Assembly (NCBI RefSeq): GCF_041431415.1
Contig: NZ_CP107845.1
Span: 2,418,001-2,482,000 of the forward strand
DNA length: 64,000 nt
Source of the DNA: Streptomyces sp. NBC_00513
GTDB lineage: Bacteria; Actinomycetota; Actinomycetes; Streptomycetales; Streptomycetaceae
Direction of reading: 5' to 3'
The notes beneath the pieces are model-generated. The model had not been told where the DNA came from. It saw only the letters and a program-made list of their open reading frames with translations, and ran no database searches. This document shows positions 26,936 to 34,732 of this stretch, in pieces (position 1 is the stretch's first letter; each line of letters begins with the position of its first letter). The translations under genes and the position numbers were made by a program.

Positions 26936-27673
26936 CTACTCCGCGCCCTGCTCGCCCTTGTCCGCCTTCTCGGCCTTGGCGGCCTTCTCGGCGTCCGCGA
27001 TCTGCCGCTTGGCGGCCGTCGCGTAGATGTCGACGTACTCCTGGCCCGAGAGCTTCATGATCTCGTACATGACCTCGTCGGTCACCGAGCGCAGGATGAA
27101 CCGGTCCCCGTCCATGCCGTGGTAGCGGCTGAAGTCCAGCGGCTTGCCGATCCGGATGCCGGGTCGCATCAGCTTCGGCACCACCTTGCCGGGCGGCTGG
27201 ATCTTCTCGGTGTCGATCATCGCGACCGGGATGACCGGGGCTCCGGTGGCGAGTGCCACCCGGGCCAGACCGCCGGGCTTGCCGCGGTAGAGGCGACCGT
27301 CGGGTGAACGCGTCCCCTCGGGGTAGATACCGAACAGCTCTCCGCGTTCGATGACGTCGATGCCGCTCTTGATGGCGGCCTCGCCGGCACCGCGCGCTCC
27401 GGAGCGGTCCACCGGGAGCTGGCCGACGCCCTTGAAGAAGGCGGCCGTCAGCTTGCCCTTGACGCCGGGGGAGGTGAAGTACTCCGCCTTCGCGATGAAG
27501 GTCACCTTCCGGTCGAGCACGGCCGGAAGGAAGAAGGAGTCCGAGAAGGACAGGTGGTTGCTCGCGAGGATCGCCGGCCCCTCAGCGGGAATGTTTTCGA
27601 GGCCCTCCACCCACGGCCTGAAGGCGAGCTTCAGGGAACCGCCGATCGAGAACTTCATTGCGCCGTAGATCAA
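26936..27673 (-). CDS. PlsC-type lysophospholipid acyltransferase
   Basis: A 245-aa 1-acylglycerol-3-phosphate acyltransferase-like protein. The acyltransferase motif I NHLSFSD (39-45) gives the His-x4-Asp pair, and motif III is FGIYPEGTRSPDGRLYRGKPG. PVIPVAMIDT is motif IV. It would transfer an acyl chain from acyl-CoA or acyl-ACP to a lysolipid at the membrane. The last 25 residues are Lys/Glu/Ala-rich. The start TTG at 27673 is preferred because GGAAGG lies 8-9 nt before it; an ATG 15 bp later has no such site. Confidence 0.9.
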   Translation of the reverse strand: MIYGAMKFSIGGSLKLAFRPWVEGLENIPAEGPAILASNHLSFSDSFFLPAVLDRKVTFIAKAEYFTSPGVKGKLTAAFFKGVGQLPVDRSGARGAGEAAIKSGIDVIERGELFGIYPEGTRSPDGRLYRGKPGGLARVALATGAPVIPVAMIDTEKIQPPGKVVPKLMRPGIRIGKPLDFSRYHGMDGDRFILRSVTDEVMYEIMKLSGQEYVDIYATAAKRQIADAEKAAKAEKADKGEQGAE

Positions 27674-27852
27674 CTCGAAAGCCTTCCTGTGTCTGTCGAA
27701 CAGACCTTATCCCCTGGCTCCCCCGGGAGCGGTCCTACGACCCTGGTCGGTACCACCCCGGTCGCGTACGGTGAAGTCACACAGCGCTACGCACCCGTAC
27801 CCCCTCATCGCCCCCTCATCCCCCTCGCCTTCCGATCAACAAGGAGACCCTG

Positions 27853-28632
27853 GTGCCCGTCCTCCCTGGAGCAGAGCCGTTCCGCCACGAGGGCGGAGAG
27901 GTCGGCGTACTGCTCTGCCACGGCTTCACCGGTTCCCCGCAGTCGCTGCGCCCCTGGGCCGAGTACCTGGCCGAGCGGGGGCTGACGGTGTCGCTGCCGT
28001 TGCTGCCCGGGCACGGGACGCGTTGGCAGGACATGCAACTCACGGGCTGGCAGGACTGGTACGCCGAGGTCGACCGCGCGCTGCGCGAGCTGCTCGACCG
28101 GTGCGAGCAGGTGTTCGTCTTCGGACTGTCGATGGGCGGCGCGCTGACCCTGCGCCTGGCCGCCAAGCACGGGGACTCGGTCAGCGGCATCGTCCTGGTC
28201 AACCCGGCCAACAAGGTGCACGACCCGCTGGCCTTCGCCCTTCCGGTGGCCAAGCACGTCATCCGCTCCACGCCGGGCGTCGCCAACGACATCGCGAAGC
28301 CGGGATCGGTGGAGGTCGGCTACGACCGGGTCCCGACGCGGGCCGCGCACTCGCTGCGCGCGTTCCTGCGCCTGGTGGACGCCGAGCTGCCCCAGGTCAC
28401 CCAGCCGGTGCTGCTGCTGCACAGCCCGCAGGACCACGTCGTCCCGCCCGTGGACTCGGCGCGGGTGCTGTCCCGGATCTCGTCCACGGACGTGACCGAG
28501 ACCCTGCTGGAACAGAGCTACCACGTCGCGACGTTGGACCATGACGCGGAGCGGATCTTCGCGGACAGTTTTGCGTTCGTCGGACGGCTCTCGAAGAGCG
28601 TCGGCAGGGAGGGGGCGGCCAGCGGTGGCTGA
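27853..28632 (+). CDS. Alpha/beta hydrolase, Est30-type carboxylesterase
   Basis: A 259-aa hydrolase. The oxyanion region is VLLCHGFTGSPQSLRPWAEY. The nucleophile Ser93 is in FGLSMGGALT, the acid is Asp194 in SPQDHVVPP, and the base is probably His224 in SYHVATLD. This matches the compact Geobacillus Est30/monoglyceride lipase group. LPGHGTRWQDM is the cap-region motif of that group. The GTG start follows AAGGAG by 6 nt. The next gene begins inside its last codons (8-bp overlap), so the two are coupled. It is divergent from the PlsC-like gene, with a 179-bp intergenic region. Confidence 0.88.
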   Translation: MPVLPGAEPFRHEGGEVGVLLCHGFTGSPQSLRPWAEYLAERGLTVSLPLLPGHGTRWQDMQLTGWQDWYAEVDRALRELLDRCEQVFVFGLSMGGALTLRLAAKHGDSVSGIVLVNPANKVHDPLAFALPVAKHVIRSTPGVANDIAKPGSVEVGYDRVPTRAAHSLRAFLRLVDAELPQVTQPVLLLHSPQDHVVPPVDSARVLSRISSTDVTETLLEQSYHVATLDHDAERIFADSFAFVGRLSKSVGREGAASGG

Positions 28633-29215
28633 GCACGAGGAGTCGTCCGGGGGTGTTCCCCCGTTGGACGAGGAGGCCGCGTGGGCGGCGATCGTCGCCG
28701 GGTACGGGCAGGAACCGCCGGACCCGCCGGGATCCAGACCGTTCCGACCGATCGAGAACCTGATGCTGCCCGAGGAGGACGTCCAACCGACGCCCCCCTC
28801 GGTCGCGAAGCCCCCGGAGAAGGACGCCGGTCCCGGTGACCCGCCGGCCCCCGCCGGGCCGCTGGGCAGCTCGGTGACCTTCGCGCCGGGCGTGGGCGGG
28901 GCGGGCCCCCGGGACCACTCGCCGGTCGAGCCGAAGGACGAGGACGTGACGCCCGAGGACCGGGCGGACGAGGGCCATTTCGTTCCTCCGGAGCCCGAGC
29001 TCCCGGCGGCGGACACCACCTCCAAGTTCGCCTGGCTGGCGGTCGTGGGCGGGCCGGTGCTGCTGCTCGTGGCGGTGCTGCTCCAGTGGGAGATGACCTG
29101 GTGGCTGACCACCCTGGGCATCGGCGGCTTCCTGGGCGGCTTCGCCACCCTGGTGGCCCGCATGTCGCACGACGACGACGACGAGGACGACCCGGGGCGC
29201 GGAGCGGTCGTCTAG
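28625..29215 (+). CDS. Hypothetical membrane protein with long Pro/Glu/Asp-rich N-terminus
   Basis: 196 aa starting at GTG inside the end of the esterase gene. Residues 1-135 are unstructured, rich in Pro, Glu, Asp and Gly. Two membrane helices follow (about 137-157 and 160-180; WLAVVGGPVLLLVAVLLQW and WLTTLGIGGFLGGFATLV), then a striking acidic tail (HDDDDEDDPGRG). I do not recognise a named family. The overlap suggests it works with the esterase at the membrane, which is inference. A bidirectional hairpin ends the operon. Confidence 0.8.
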   Translation: MAEHEESSGGVPPLDEEAAWAAIVAGYGQEPPDPPGSRPFRPIENLMLPEEDVQPTPPSVAKPPEKDAGPGDPPAPAGPLGSSVTFAPGVGGAGPRDHSPVEPKDEDVTPEDRADEGHFVPPEPELPAADTTSKFAWLAVVGGPVLLLVAVLLQWEMTWWLTTLGIGGFLGGFATLVARMSHDDDDEDDPGRGAVV

Positions 29216-29276
29216 GGCGTTCCCTCCCGGATCCCGGGCGTCCCTCCCCGGATCCCGGGCGTCCCTCCCGGATCCG
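29216..29276. repeat. Three tandem copies of a 19-21-bp repeat
   Basis: Copies at 29216-29236, 29237-29257 and 29258-29276 share GGCGTCCCTCCCGGATCC with one-base changes. They begin at the stop codon of the membrane-protein gene and precede a terminator. Confidence 0.85.
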
Positions 29277-29294
29277 TTCGGGGCCCGGCCGGGC

Positions 29295-29344
29295 CCCGGT
29301 GCGACGCCGCCCCGGTGCGAGGCACCCGCCGGCGTCGCACCGGG
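29295..29344. terminator. Bidirectional terminator between convergent genes
   Basis: Perfect 14-bp arms CCCGGTGCGACGCC and GGCGTCGCACCGGG separated by 22 nt, just 4 bp from the stop of the minus-strand phosphatase-family gene. Confidence 0.75.
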
Positions 29345-29348
29345 CGGC

Positions 29349-30113
29349 TCAGCCCGGTGCCGGGCCGGCGCCGAGGCGCAGCGCCGCCAGCACCGGGAGG
29401 TGGTCGGTGGCGGCCCGCAGGTCCGCGTCCGTGACCCCGGGAAGGCCCGTCGGGACCCCGCAGCCCAGCACCTCGACCCCCTTCGACGCGAAGACGGCGT
29501 CGATCCGCCTCGGCTCCCCGGACCGGAGCCAGGTGTGTTCCCCGCCCCACGGCGCCACGGCCCGGCAGTCCTGGAGTTCCGCGGCCAGCAGGCCGAAGGC
29601 CCGGCCCTCCGGGCCCTCGTTGACGTCGCCCGCGGCGATTGCGTACGGGACGTCCATGCCCGCCAGCCGCTCCAGCAGCAGCCCCGCGTGTTCCTCCCGT
29701 TCCCCCGCGTCCAGCGGCAGGTGGGCGCTGAGGACGCCGACCCTGGTCCCGGGTGCGGGCCCGAAGCGGACGACGGCCGTCGCGAAGCCCCTGCGGTGCA
29801 GTCCCGGCCTCAACGGCAGCAGGACGTCCCGGGTGTGCTCCACGTGCGCCCGCAGCGAGCACAGCAGCAGCGGACCGGCCGCCGTCGCACCGCCGCCGAG
29901 CACCACCAGGTCGCACTTCGACGCCAGTCGCGCCGCGTGTTTGCGCCACCGGAAGAAGCGCGGCGCCTCCTGGACGCACACCAGGTCGGGCTCGCACGCC
30001 CGGATCACGCGGGCGAGCGCGTCCTCGTCGTCGCGCAGCGAGCGAATGTTGTAGCTGAGTACCCGGATCACGGCTGAACCGTCGGGCTCCGTATGCGACT
30101 TCGGCAGGTCCAT
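29349..30113 (-). CDS. Endonuclease/exonuclease/phosphatase family protein
   Basis: 254 aa. The fold is shown by VLSYNIRSLRDDEDAL (the Asn of the first motif), DLVCVQEAPRF (catalytic metal-binding Glu), SAHLPLDAGEREEH, AAGDVNEGPEG (the GDxN motif), WLRSGEPRRIDAVFASKG and the closing TDHLPVLAAL (SDH-like motif). This superfamily cuts nucleic acids, phosphoinositides or sphingomyelin. No signal peptide is visible, so a cytoplasmic role is likely. The ATG lacks a ribosome-binding site, but TATCTT ends 7 nt upstream. Confidence 0.88.
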   Translation of the reverse strand: MDLPKSHTEPDGSAVIRVLSYNIRSLRDDEDALARVIRACEPDLVCVQEAPRFFRWRKHAARLASKCDLVVLGGGATAAGPLLLCSLRAHVEHTRDVLLPLRPGLHRRGFATAVVRFGPAPGTRVGVLSAHLPLDAGEREEHAGLLLERLAGMDVPYAIAAGDVNEGPEGRAFGLLAAELQDCRAVAPWGGEHTWLRSGEPRRIDAVFASKGVEVLGCGVPTGLPGVTDADLRAATDHLPVLAALRLGAGPAPG

Positions 30114-30120
30114 GCCCCGC

Positions 30121-30126
30121 AAGATA
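30121..30126 (-). promoter_or_regulatory. -10-like TATCTT of the EEP-family gene
   Basis: On the minus strand the hexamer ends 7 nt before the ATG at 30113. This fits a leaderless transcript starting after the glkA terminator region. Confidence 0.45.
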
Positions 30127-30130
30127 CGCA

Positions 30131-30167
30131 GCTGCCCGCCGCTCCCACAGGGGGCGCGGCGGGCAGC
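30131..30167 (-). terminator. Terminator of glkA
   Basis: Perfect 12-bp arms GCTGCCCGCCGC and GCGGCGGGCAGC with a 13-nt loop, 17 bp after the glkA stop. Confidence 0.75.
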
Positions 30168-30184
30168 GGAGGGAACCGGGTGCG

Positions 30185-31126
30185 TCAGCCCTGGCGGGCG
30201 AGGTCGGCCGCGCCGACCATGCCGGCCTTGCCGCCGAGCTGCGCGGCGAGGACCTGCGCGTGCGGGCGCCAGGCGCCGCCGATCAGCCAGCGCTTGAAGG
30301 ACTTGCGGATCGGGTCCAGGACGAGGTCGCCCTCGTCGGAGACACCGCCGCCGACGATGAACGCGGACGGGTCGAACAGGGACGCCAGGTCGGCCAGCCC
30401 CGCGCCGGCCCAGCGGGCCAGCTCGCGGAAGGAGTCGATGGCGACCAGGTCGCCGGCCCGGGCCGCCTCGCTGATGTGCTTGCCCTCGATGCCCTCGGGG
30501 GTGCCGTCGCCGAGCGCGAGCAGGGTCGTGGCGTTCTCGGGGGTGGCGTTGGCGCGCTGCTTGGCGTACCGGACGAGCGCGCGCCCGGAGGCGTACTGCT
30601 CCCAGCAGCCCTGGCTGCCGCATCCGCACAGCAGGCCGTCCGGGACGACCCGGATGTGGCCGAACTCGGCGGCGACGCCGAAGCGTCCGCGCCGCAGCTT
30701 GTTGCCGATGATGATGCCGCCGCCGAGGCCCGTGCCGAGCGTGATGCAGATGACGTCGTCGTGGCCCTGGCCGGCGCCGAAGCGGTACTCGCCCCAGGCC
30801 GCGCAGTTCGCGTCGTTCTCGACGACGACCGGCAGGCCGATGCGCTGCTCGACCTTGTCCTTGAGCGGCTCGTGGCGCCAGTTGATGTTCGGCGCGAAGA
30901 GCACGGTGGCGCGCTTGTCGTCCACGTATCCGGCGGCGCCGATGCCGACGGCGTCGATGGTGTGGTTGCTGCTGACCTCGGACACGGCGGCGCAGATCGC
31001 GTCCGTCACCCCGTCCGCGGTCGGCGGGGTGGGCACCTTGTACGTCTCAAGGATGGTGCCCTCTTCGTCGACCACGCCGGCCGCGATCTTCGTGCCGCCG
31101 ATGTCGACGCCGATGGTGAGTCCCAT
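30185..31126 (-). CDS. glkA: ROK-family glucokinase
   Basis: A 313-aa ATP-dependent glucose kinase that in Streptomyces is also central to carbon catabolite repression. The phosphate-1 motif is IGVDIGGTKIAAGVVD. NWRHEPLKDKVEQRIGLPVVVENDANCAAWGEYRFGAG-type segments carry the catalytic Asp. LGTGLGGGIIIG is the phosphate-2 motif. GHIRV with CGCGSQGCWEQYASG gives the structural zinc site (His and three Cys) of ROK proteins. Gene length is normal. GAGGGA precedes the ATG. The DUF5304 gene lies 61 bp upstream on the same strand. Confidence 0.96.
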   Translation of the reverse strand: MGLTIGVDIGGTKIAAGVVDEEGTILETYKVPTPPTADGVTDAICAAVSEVSSNHTIDAVGIGAAGYVDDKRATVLFAPNINWRHEPLKDKVEQRIGLPVVVENDANCAAWGEYRFGAGQGHDDVICITLGTGLGGGIIIGNKLRRGRFGVAAEFGHIRVVPDGLLCGCGSQGCWEQYASGRALVRYAKQRANATPENATTLLALGDGTPEGIEGKHISEAARAGDLVAIDSFRELARWAGAGLADLASLFDPSAFIVGGGVSDEGDLVLDPIRKSFKRWLIGGAWRPHAQVLAAQLGGKAGMVGAADLARQG

Positions 31127-31187
31127 TAGTCCCTCGGTTTCCGGTCAAACCCCGCCACGGCCCACCGTACCCGAGCGCGACGGAGGA

Positions 31188-31682
31188 TCAGTCGAGATCG
31201 ATCCGCTCGGAAGGGCCGGAATCGGGACCTTCCTCCCGGTCGTCGCGCCCGGTGCCGGGGCTGTGGGGGGCGCTTTCCGCGCGGGGGCCCGGAGCGGACG
31301 GCGCGGCCTCGTCGCGGGTCCAGCGGCGCTCGTGGCCCTCGACGGCCGACCGGTAGGCGGCGAGCAGCTCGGAGCCGGCCGCCGCGAGGTGGTCGAAGAC
31401 CTCGGGGTTGCGTTCGATGACGGGCTTGGCGGCGGTCTTGGCCTGGGTGACGAACTGGCGCACGGCGCCCTGGGCGGCGGCGCCGAGCAGCGGGTTGTTC
31501 AGGGCGGAGACCTTGTCGGCGACGGCTTCGAAGAGCTTGAACAGTTCCTCGGAGGCACTGCCGGTGCCGGGGCCCGCCTGGCCCTGCCCCGCCCTGCGGC
31601 GCTCCTTCTCCGCTGCGAGGTCCTCGGCGCAGGCCTTGGCCCAGGCGTCGTCGTCGATGGGGCGGTCGGTGGCCTCGCTCAT
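31188..31682 (-). CDS. DUF5304 family protein
   Basis: A 164-aa soluble protein. The N-terminal half is helical (WAKACAEDLAAEKERRR, then SEELFKLFEAVADKVSALNNPLLGAAAQGAVRQFVTQAKTAA-type segments). The tail (about 120-164) is a disordered Pro/Ser/Glu-rich region. The order matches DUF5304, a streptomycete family of unknown function always, as far as I recall, near glkA and the ArsA-like gene. AGGAG lies 7 nt before the ATG. It is probably co-transcribed with glkA. Confidence 0.75.
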   Translation of the reverse strand: MSEATDRPIDDDAWAKACAEDLAAEKERRRAGQGQAGPGTGSASEELFKLFEAVADKVSALNNPLLGAAAQGAVRQFVTQAKTAAKPVIERNPEVFDHLAAAGSELLAAYRSAVEGHERRWTRDEAAPSAPGPRAESAPHSPGTGRDDREEGPDSGPSERIDLD

Positions 31683-31756
31683 GGCGGACTCCTGCGGCGG
31701 ATGCGGGACGTACGGGACGGACTACCTTCGACGGTACCCGAACGGGGGTACGGGCC

Positions 31757-32971
31757 TCAGCGCTCGCGGGGCCACAGCTGTGGATCCGGGGTGAAGCGGA
31801 CGCGCAGCTCGCCGTCGGTCAGGGCCGCGCCGGAGACGGTGCAGCGCCGGAGCGCCGACGGCAGCGAAACGATCCTGCGGTACGGGCCGGCCGTGAGCAG
31901 CAGTTCGTCGCCGCGCCGGATCAGGTCCAGGTCGGACTTGCGGGCGCCGGGGAGCGGCACGGCCCAGACCAGTACCCCGTCCTCGGCGAGTCGGTCCTCG
32001 ACGGCCCAGGCGCGGCGGTACACGGCGGCCTCCCGGGGGGCGATGCCCTCGGTGTCGGCGAGCAGGGTCAGGTCCCGCAGATCACGGGGGTCCCGACCGA
32101 GGTGCGCGAGCGGGGCCACGGTCAGCTCGGCGGCCCACTGGTCGGTGTACTTCCGCTGTCGGGCGGCGAGGTCGGCGACCCACGGGTCGGCGGAGTCCCG
32201 CGGGACCGTCCGGTTCGCGACGAGGGAGGCGACCGGGAGCCGGTGCAGGGCGAGCCCGAGCCGGCCGGTGCGCAGCGCGTCGTCGGAGGCGGGTCCGGGC
32301 TCGGCCACCAGGCGCAGCTCGGTCGCGGGCGACTCGACGACGGCCTCGACGGCGGCCAGTTCCTCGTCCCAGCGGGCAGCGGCGTCGTACAGCCACTGGG
32401 CGGGCATGGGTACCCCGGCGAGCTGGGCGAGGACGGGGCGCAGGGCTCGGGCCGCCTGCCGCTGCGCGGGCAGCAGTCGGGCCAGGTAGCGGCGCAGTTG
32501 GGCGGGGAGCGCGAGGGTGGCAATCGCCTGGTGCAGCGGGGGCATGTCCACGATCAGGAGATCGACGCCGGGGGCCGAGGCGGCTCGGCGCAGGGCCCTG
32601 AGCAGGGCGAACTGTTCGGCGCCGGGGAGTTCGGTGAGTTCCTCCGACCCGAGCGGCCGTCCGCCGAGCATCCCGAGCAGGGAGGCGCCCCGCTCCTGGA
32701 GGGTGACGAGTTCGGCCCGGAACTCCTCGCCGGAGTCGATGCGCGCGGCCCGGATCCCGTGGGCGACGGGGACGGCCCTCAGTCCGGGCGCGACCTCCGC
32801 GACGGGGCCGGTGGTGGGCCCCAGCAGCTCGACCAGGCGGTCGTCGGGGGCGCCGGGGTCACCGGACAGCAGCAGTACGCGGCGCCCCTGCCGCGCGGCG
32901 GCGAGGGCGGTGGCCGCGGCCACGGTGGTCCGACCGGCTCCGCCGGGGCCGGTGATCAGCAGGGTGTGCAT
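31757..32971 (-). CDS. ArsA-like P-loop ATPase
   Basis: A 404-aa, MinD/ArsA-fold protein. The nucleotide loop GPGGAGRTTVAAATALAAARQG (about 8-29) has Arg where Walker A Lys is expected, and lacks the upstream signature Lys of GKGGVGKT. RVLLLSGDPGAPDD corresponds to the switch I region and DLLIVDMPPLHQA to Walker B/switch II. SLVANRTVPRDSADPW and the C-terminal beta region (DGVLVWAVPLPGARKSDLDLIRRGDELLLTAG) match ArsA/Get3-like actinobacterial ATPases. No arsenite genes are nearby, so an anion pump role is unlikely. It sits 127 bp downstream of an SRPBCC gene on the same strand. Confidence 0.82.
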   Translation of the reverse strand: MHTLLITGPGGAGRTTVAAATALAAARQGRRVLLLSGDPGAPDDRLVELLGPTTGPVAEVAPGLRAVPVAHGIRAARIDSGEEFRAELVTLQERGASLLGMLGGRPLGSEELTELPGAEQFALLRALRRAASAPGVDLLIVDMPPLHQAIATLALPAQLRRYLARLLPAQRQAARALRPVLAQLAGVPMPAQWLYDAAARWDEELAAVEAVVESPATELRLVAEPGPASDDALRTGRLGLALHRLPVASLVANRTVPRDSADPWVADLAARQRKYTDQWAAELTVAPLAHLGRDPRDLRDLTLLADTEGIAPREAAVYRRAWAVEDRLAEDGVLVWAVPLPGARKSDLDLIRRGDELLLTAGPYRRIVSLPSALRRCTVSGAALTDGELRVRFTPDPQLWPRER

Positions 32972-33098
32972 GGTGCGGTGCTCCTGTGAGGGGGTGCGGG
33001 CCGGGCTCCGCCCGGGGTGCGCCCTCCGGCGGGGCTCCGTCCAGGGCCCCGCGCCTCGAACGGCGGCGAGGCCGGAGTCGGCCGACTCCGGCGTGCGC

Positions 33099-33539
33099 TC
33101 AGGCGGATTCGACGCGCTTCTTCAGGCCCGCGAGGGCGCGGTCGATGATGACCTTCTCGGCCTTGCGCTTGATCATGCCGAGCATCGGGATCTTGACGTC
33201 CACGGTCAGCTGGTAGGTGACCTCGGTGCGCTTGCCGCCGTCCAGCGGGGCGAGCCGGTAGGAGCCGTCCAGCTGGCGGAGCATCTGCGACTTGTCCAGC
33301 GTCCAGCTGACCTCGTCGGCGCCCGTCCAGGAGTAGGCGAGCGTGTGGTCGTCCTTGATCGCGCCGGCGTCGAGCAGCAGGCGGACCTTCTCGGCGCGGC
33401 CGGCGGCGTCGGTGGCCAGTACCTCGGCCTCCTTCACCTCGCCGGTCCACTCGGGGTAGCGGGCGAAGTCGGCGATCACGGCCATGACGTCGGCCGGGGC
33501 CGCCTCGATCGTGATGCTCGAGCTGGTGTGTTCCGCCAT
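33099..33539 (-). CDS. SRPBCC (START-like) family protein
   Basis: A 146-aa helix-grip protein. MAEHTSSSITIEAAPADVMAVIADFARYPEW is the usual start, followed by alternating strands (VRLLLDAGAIKDDHTLAYSWT) and a long C-terminal helix (ALAGLKKRVESA). Such proteins bind hydrophobic ligands in a cavity and are often called polyketide cyclase/dehydrase or lipid-transport proteins. No polyketide genes are near, so a lipid or coenzyme ligand is more likely. GGAGGAG precedes the ATG. Confidence 0.85.
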   Translation of the reverse strand: MAEHTSSSITIEAAPADVMAVIADFARYPEWTGEVKEAEVLATDAAGRAEKVRLLLDAGAIKDDHTLAYSWTGADEVSWTLDKSQMLRQLDGSYRLAPLDGGKRTEVTYQLTVDVKIPMLGMIKRKAEKVIIDRALAGLKKRVESA

Positions 33540-33721
33540 CGCGGTCGCTCCTCCGGGGAGTATTCGACAAGTGTGCGGGGGCCTCCGGCCGCCGCGTGAA
33601 GGCTACCGCGCGTGCGGGGCCGGCCACTCCAGTGCCTCCCCGGTCCCGCGATGACGGCCGTGCCGGCCGTCGGCGCGGGGGGCGCGGGCGGCGCGGGCGG
33701 CGCGGGACCGGACGGCTCTGC

Positions 33722-34504
33722 TCACCACTCCATCGCCCACGGCCGCCCCGTGGAGGCGAAGTGTCCGACGTTCACGCACTCCGTCGCCCCGATCCGCATC
33801 CGCCGGGCCATCGGCTGGTGCACGTGCCCGAACAGCGCGTACCTCGGGCGGGTCCTCCGGATCGCGTCCAACAGGGCCTCGCTGCCCCGCTCGAACCGCC
33901 TGGCCACCGTGTCGTAGCAGAGCTCCGGCACCTCCGGCGGGATGTGCGAACACAGCACGTCCACCTCGCCCAGGGCCTCCACCTTGGCCGCGTACTCCTC
34001 GGGGTCCACCTCGTACGGGGTCCGCATGGGCGAGGGCAGCCCGCCGCCCACGAAGCCGAAGACCCGGCCGCCGATCTCCACCCGCTGCCCGTCGAGCACG
34101 GTCGTGCCCGGTCCCGCGTACTGCGGCCACAGGCCCGGCATGTCGACGTTGCCGTAGGTGGCGTACGTGGGATTCGGGAACGCGGCGAACATCTCGGCGT
34201 ACTGGCGTCGCACCGCTCCCTCGATCAGCGTCTCCCGATCGAGGCCGGCCCACAGCCGCCGGCCGAGATCGCGCGCTTCCCCGTAACGGCGGGCGGTGCG
34301 CAGTTCCACGATGCGGTCGGCGTTCTCGACGCCGAACAGATCGGGGAAGATGCCGCGCGAGTGGTCCGCGTAGTCGAGGAAGAGCACCAGGTCACCGAGG
34401 CAGATCAGGGCGTCGGCGCCCTCTCCGGCCCGTGCGAGCGCCTCGGCGTTGCCGTGGACGTCACTGACGACATGAACCCGCGTACGACTCTCCCTGCCCA
34501 CCAT
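33722..34504 (-). CDS. Metallophosphoesterase
   Basis: 260 aa. The di-metal site motifs appear in order: VVSDVHGNAEAL (Asp, His), CLGDLVLF (Asp), ATYGNVDMPG (Asn), CSHIPPE (His) and LFGHVHQPMARR (His-x-His). This is the calcineurin-like fold; substrates range from phosphoproteins to nucleotides. A region of about 60 residues between the second and third motifs is a helical insertion. The ATG at 34504 has no ribosome-binding site, but TAGGGT ends 6 nt upstream, which predicts a leaderless mRNA. Confidence 0.9.
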   Translation of the reverse strand: MVGRESRTRVHVVSDVHGNAEALARAGEGADALICLGDLVLFLDYADHSRGIFPDLFGVENADRIVELRTARRYGEARDLGRRLWAGLDRETLIEGAVRRQYAEMFAAFPNPTYATYGNVDMPGLWPQYAGPGTTVLDGQRVEIGGRVFGFVGGGLPSPMRTPYEVDPEEYAAKVEALGEVDVLCSHIPPEVPELCYDTVARRFERGSEALLDAIRRTRPRYALFGHVHQPMARRMRIGATECVNVGHFASTGRPWAMEW

Positions 34505-34510
34505 GCCGCC

Positions 34511-34516
34511 ACCCTA
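34511..34516 (-). promoter_or_regulatory. -10-like TAGGGT of the metallophosphoesterase gene
   Basis: The minus-strand hexamer ends exactly 6 nt before the ATG, with no Shine-Dalgarno sequence. Confidence 0.5.
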
Positions 34517-34732
34517 GGGGCGCCCGGGCCCGACGGGTAGGGGCAGCCCCGCGGTCGGCGGACCTGCGGTTACTTCCGAGTCGTGAACGGGGTCGACTAG
34601 TGTCGGCTCGGCACGTCCGTGTCGTGTGACGCATGGAACATCTGGCCGGTTCCCTCTATCCGGAACCCACTACCGGTGGGTAACGTCCGGTCGGTCCACA
34701 TGGTGGCGATGGCGCCCAGAGGAGCAGCAGTC

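Noticed and set aside
33672..33707. Short tandem GGCGCGGGC repeats near the SRPBCC gene
   Set aside because: Simple GC-rich slippage sequence of four short units with no further structure.
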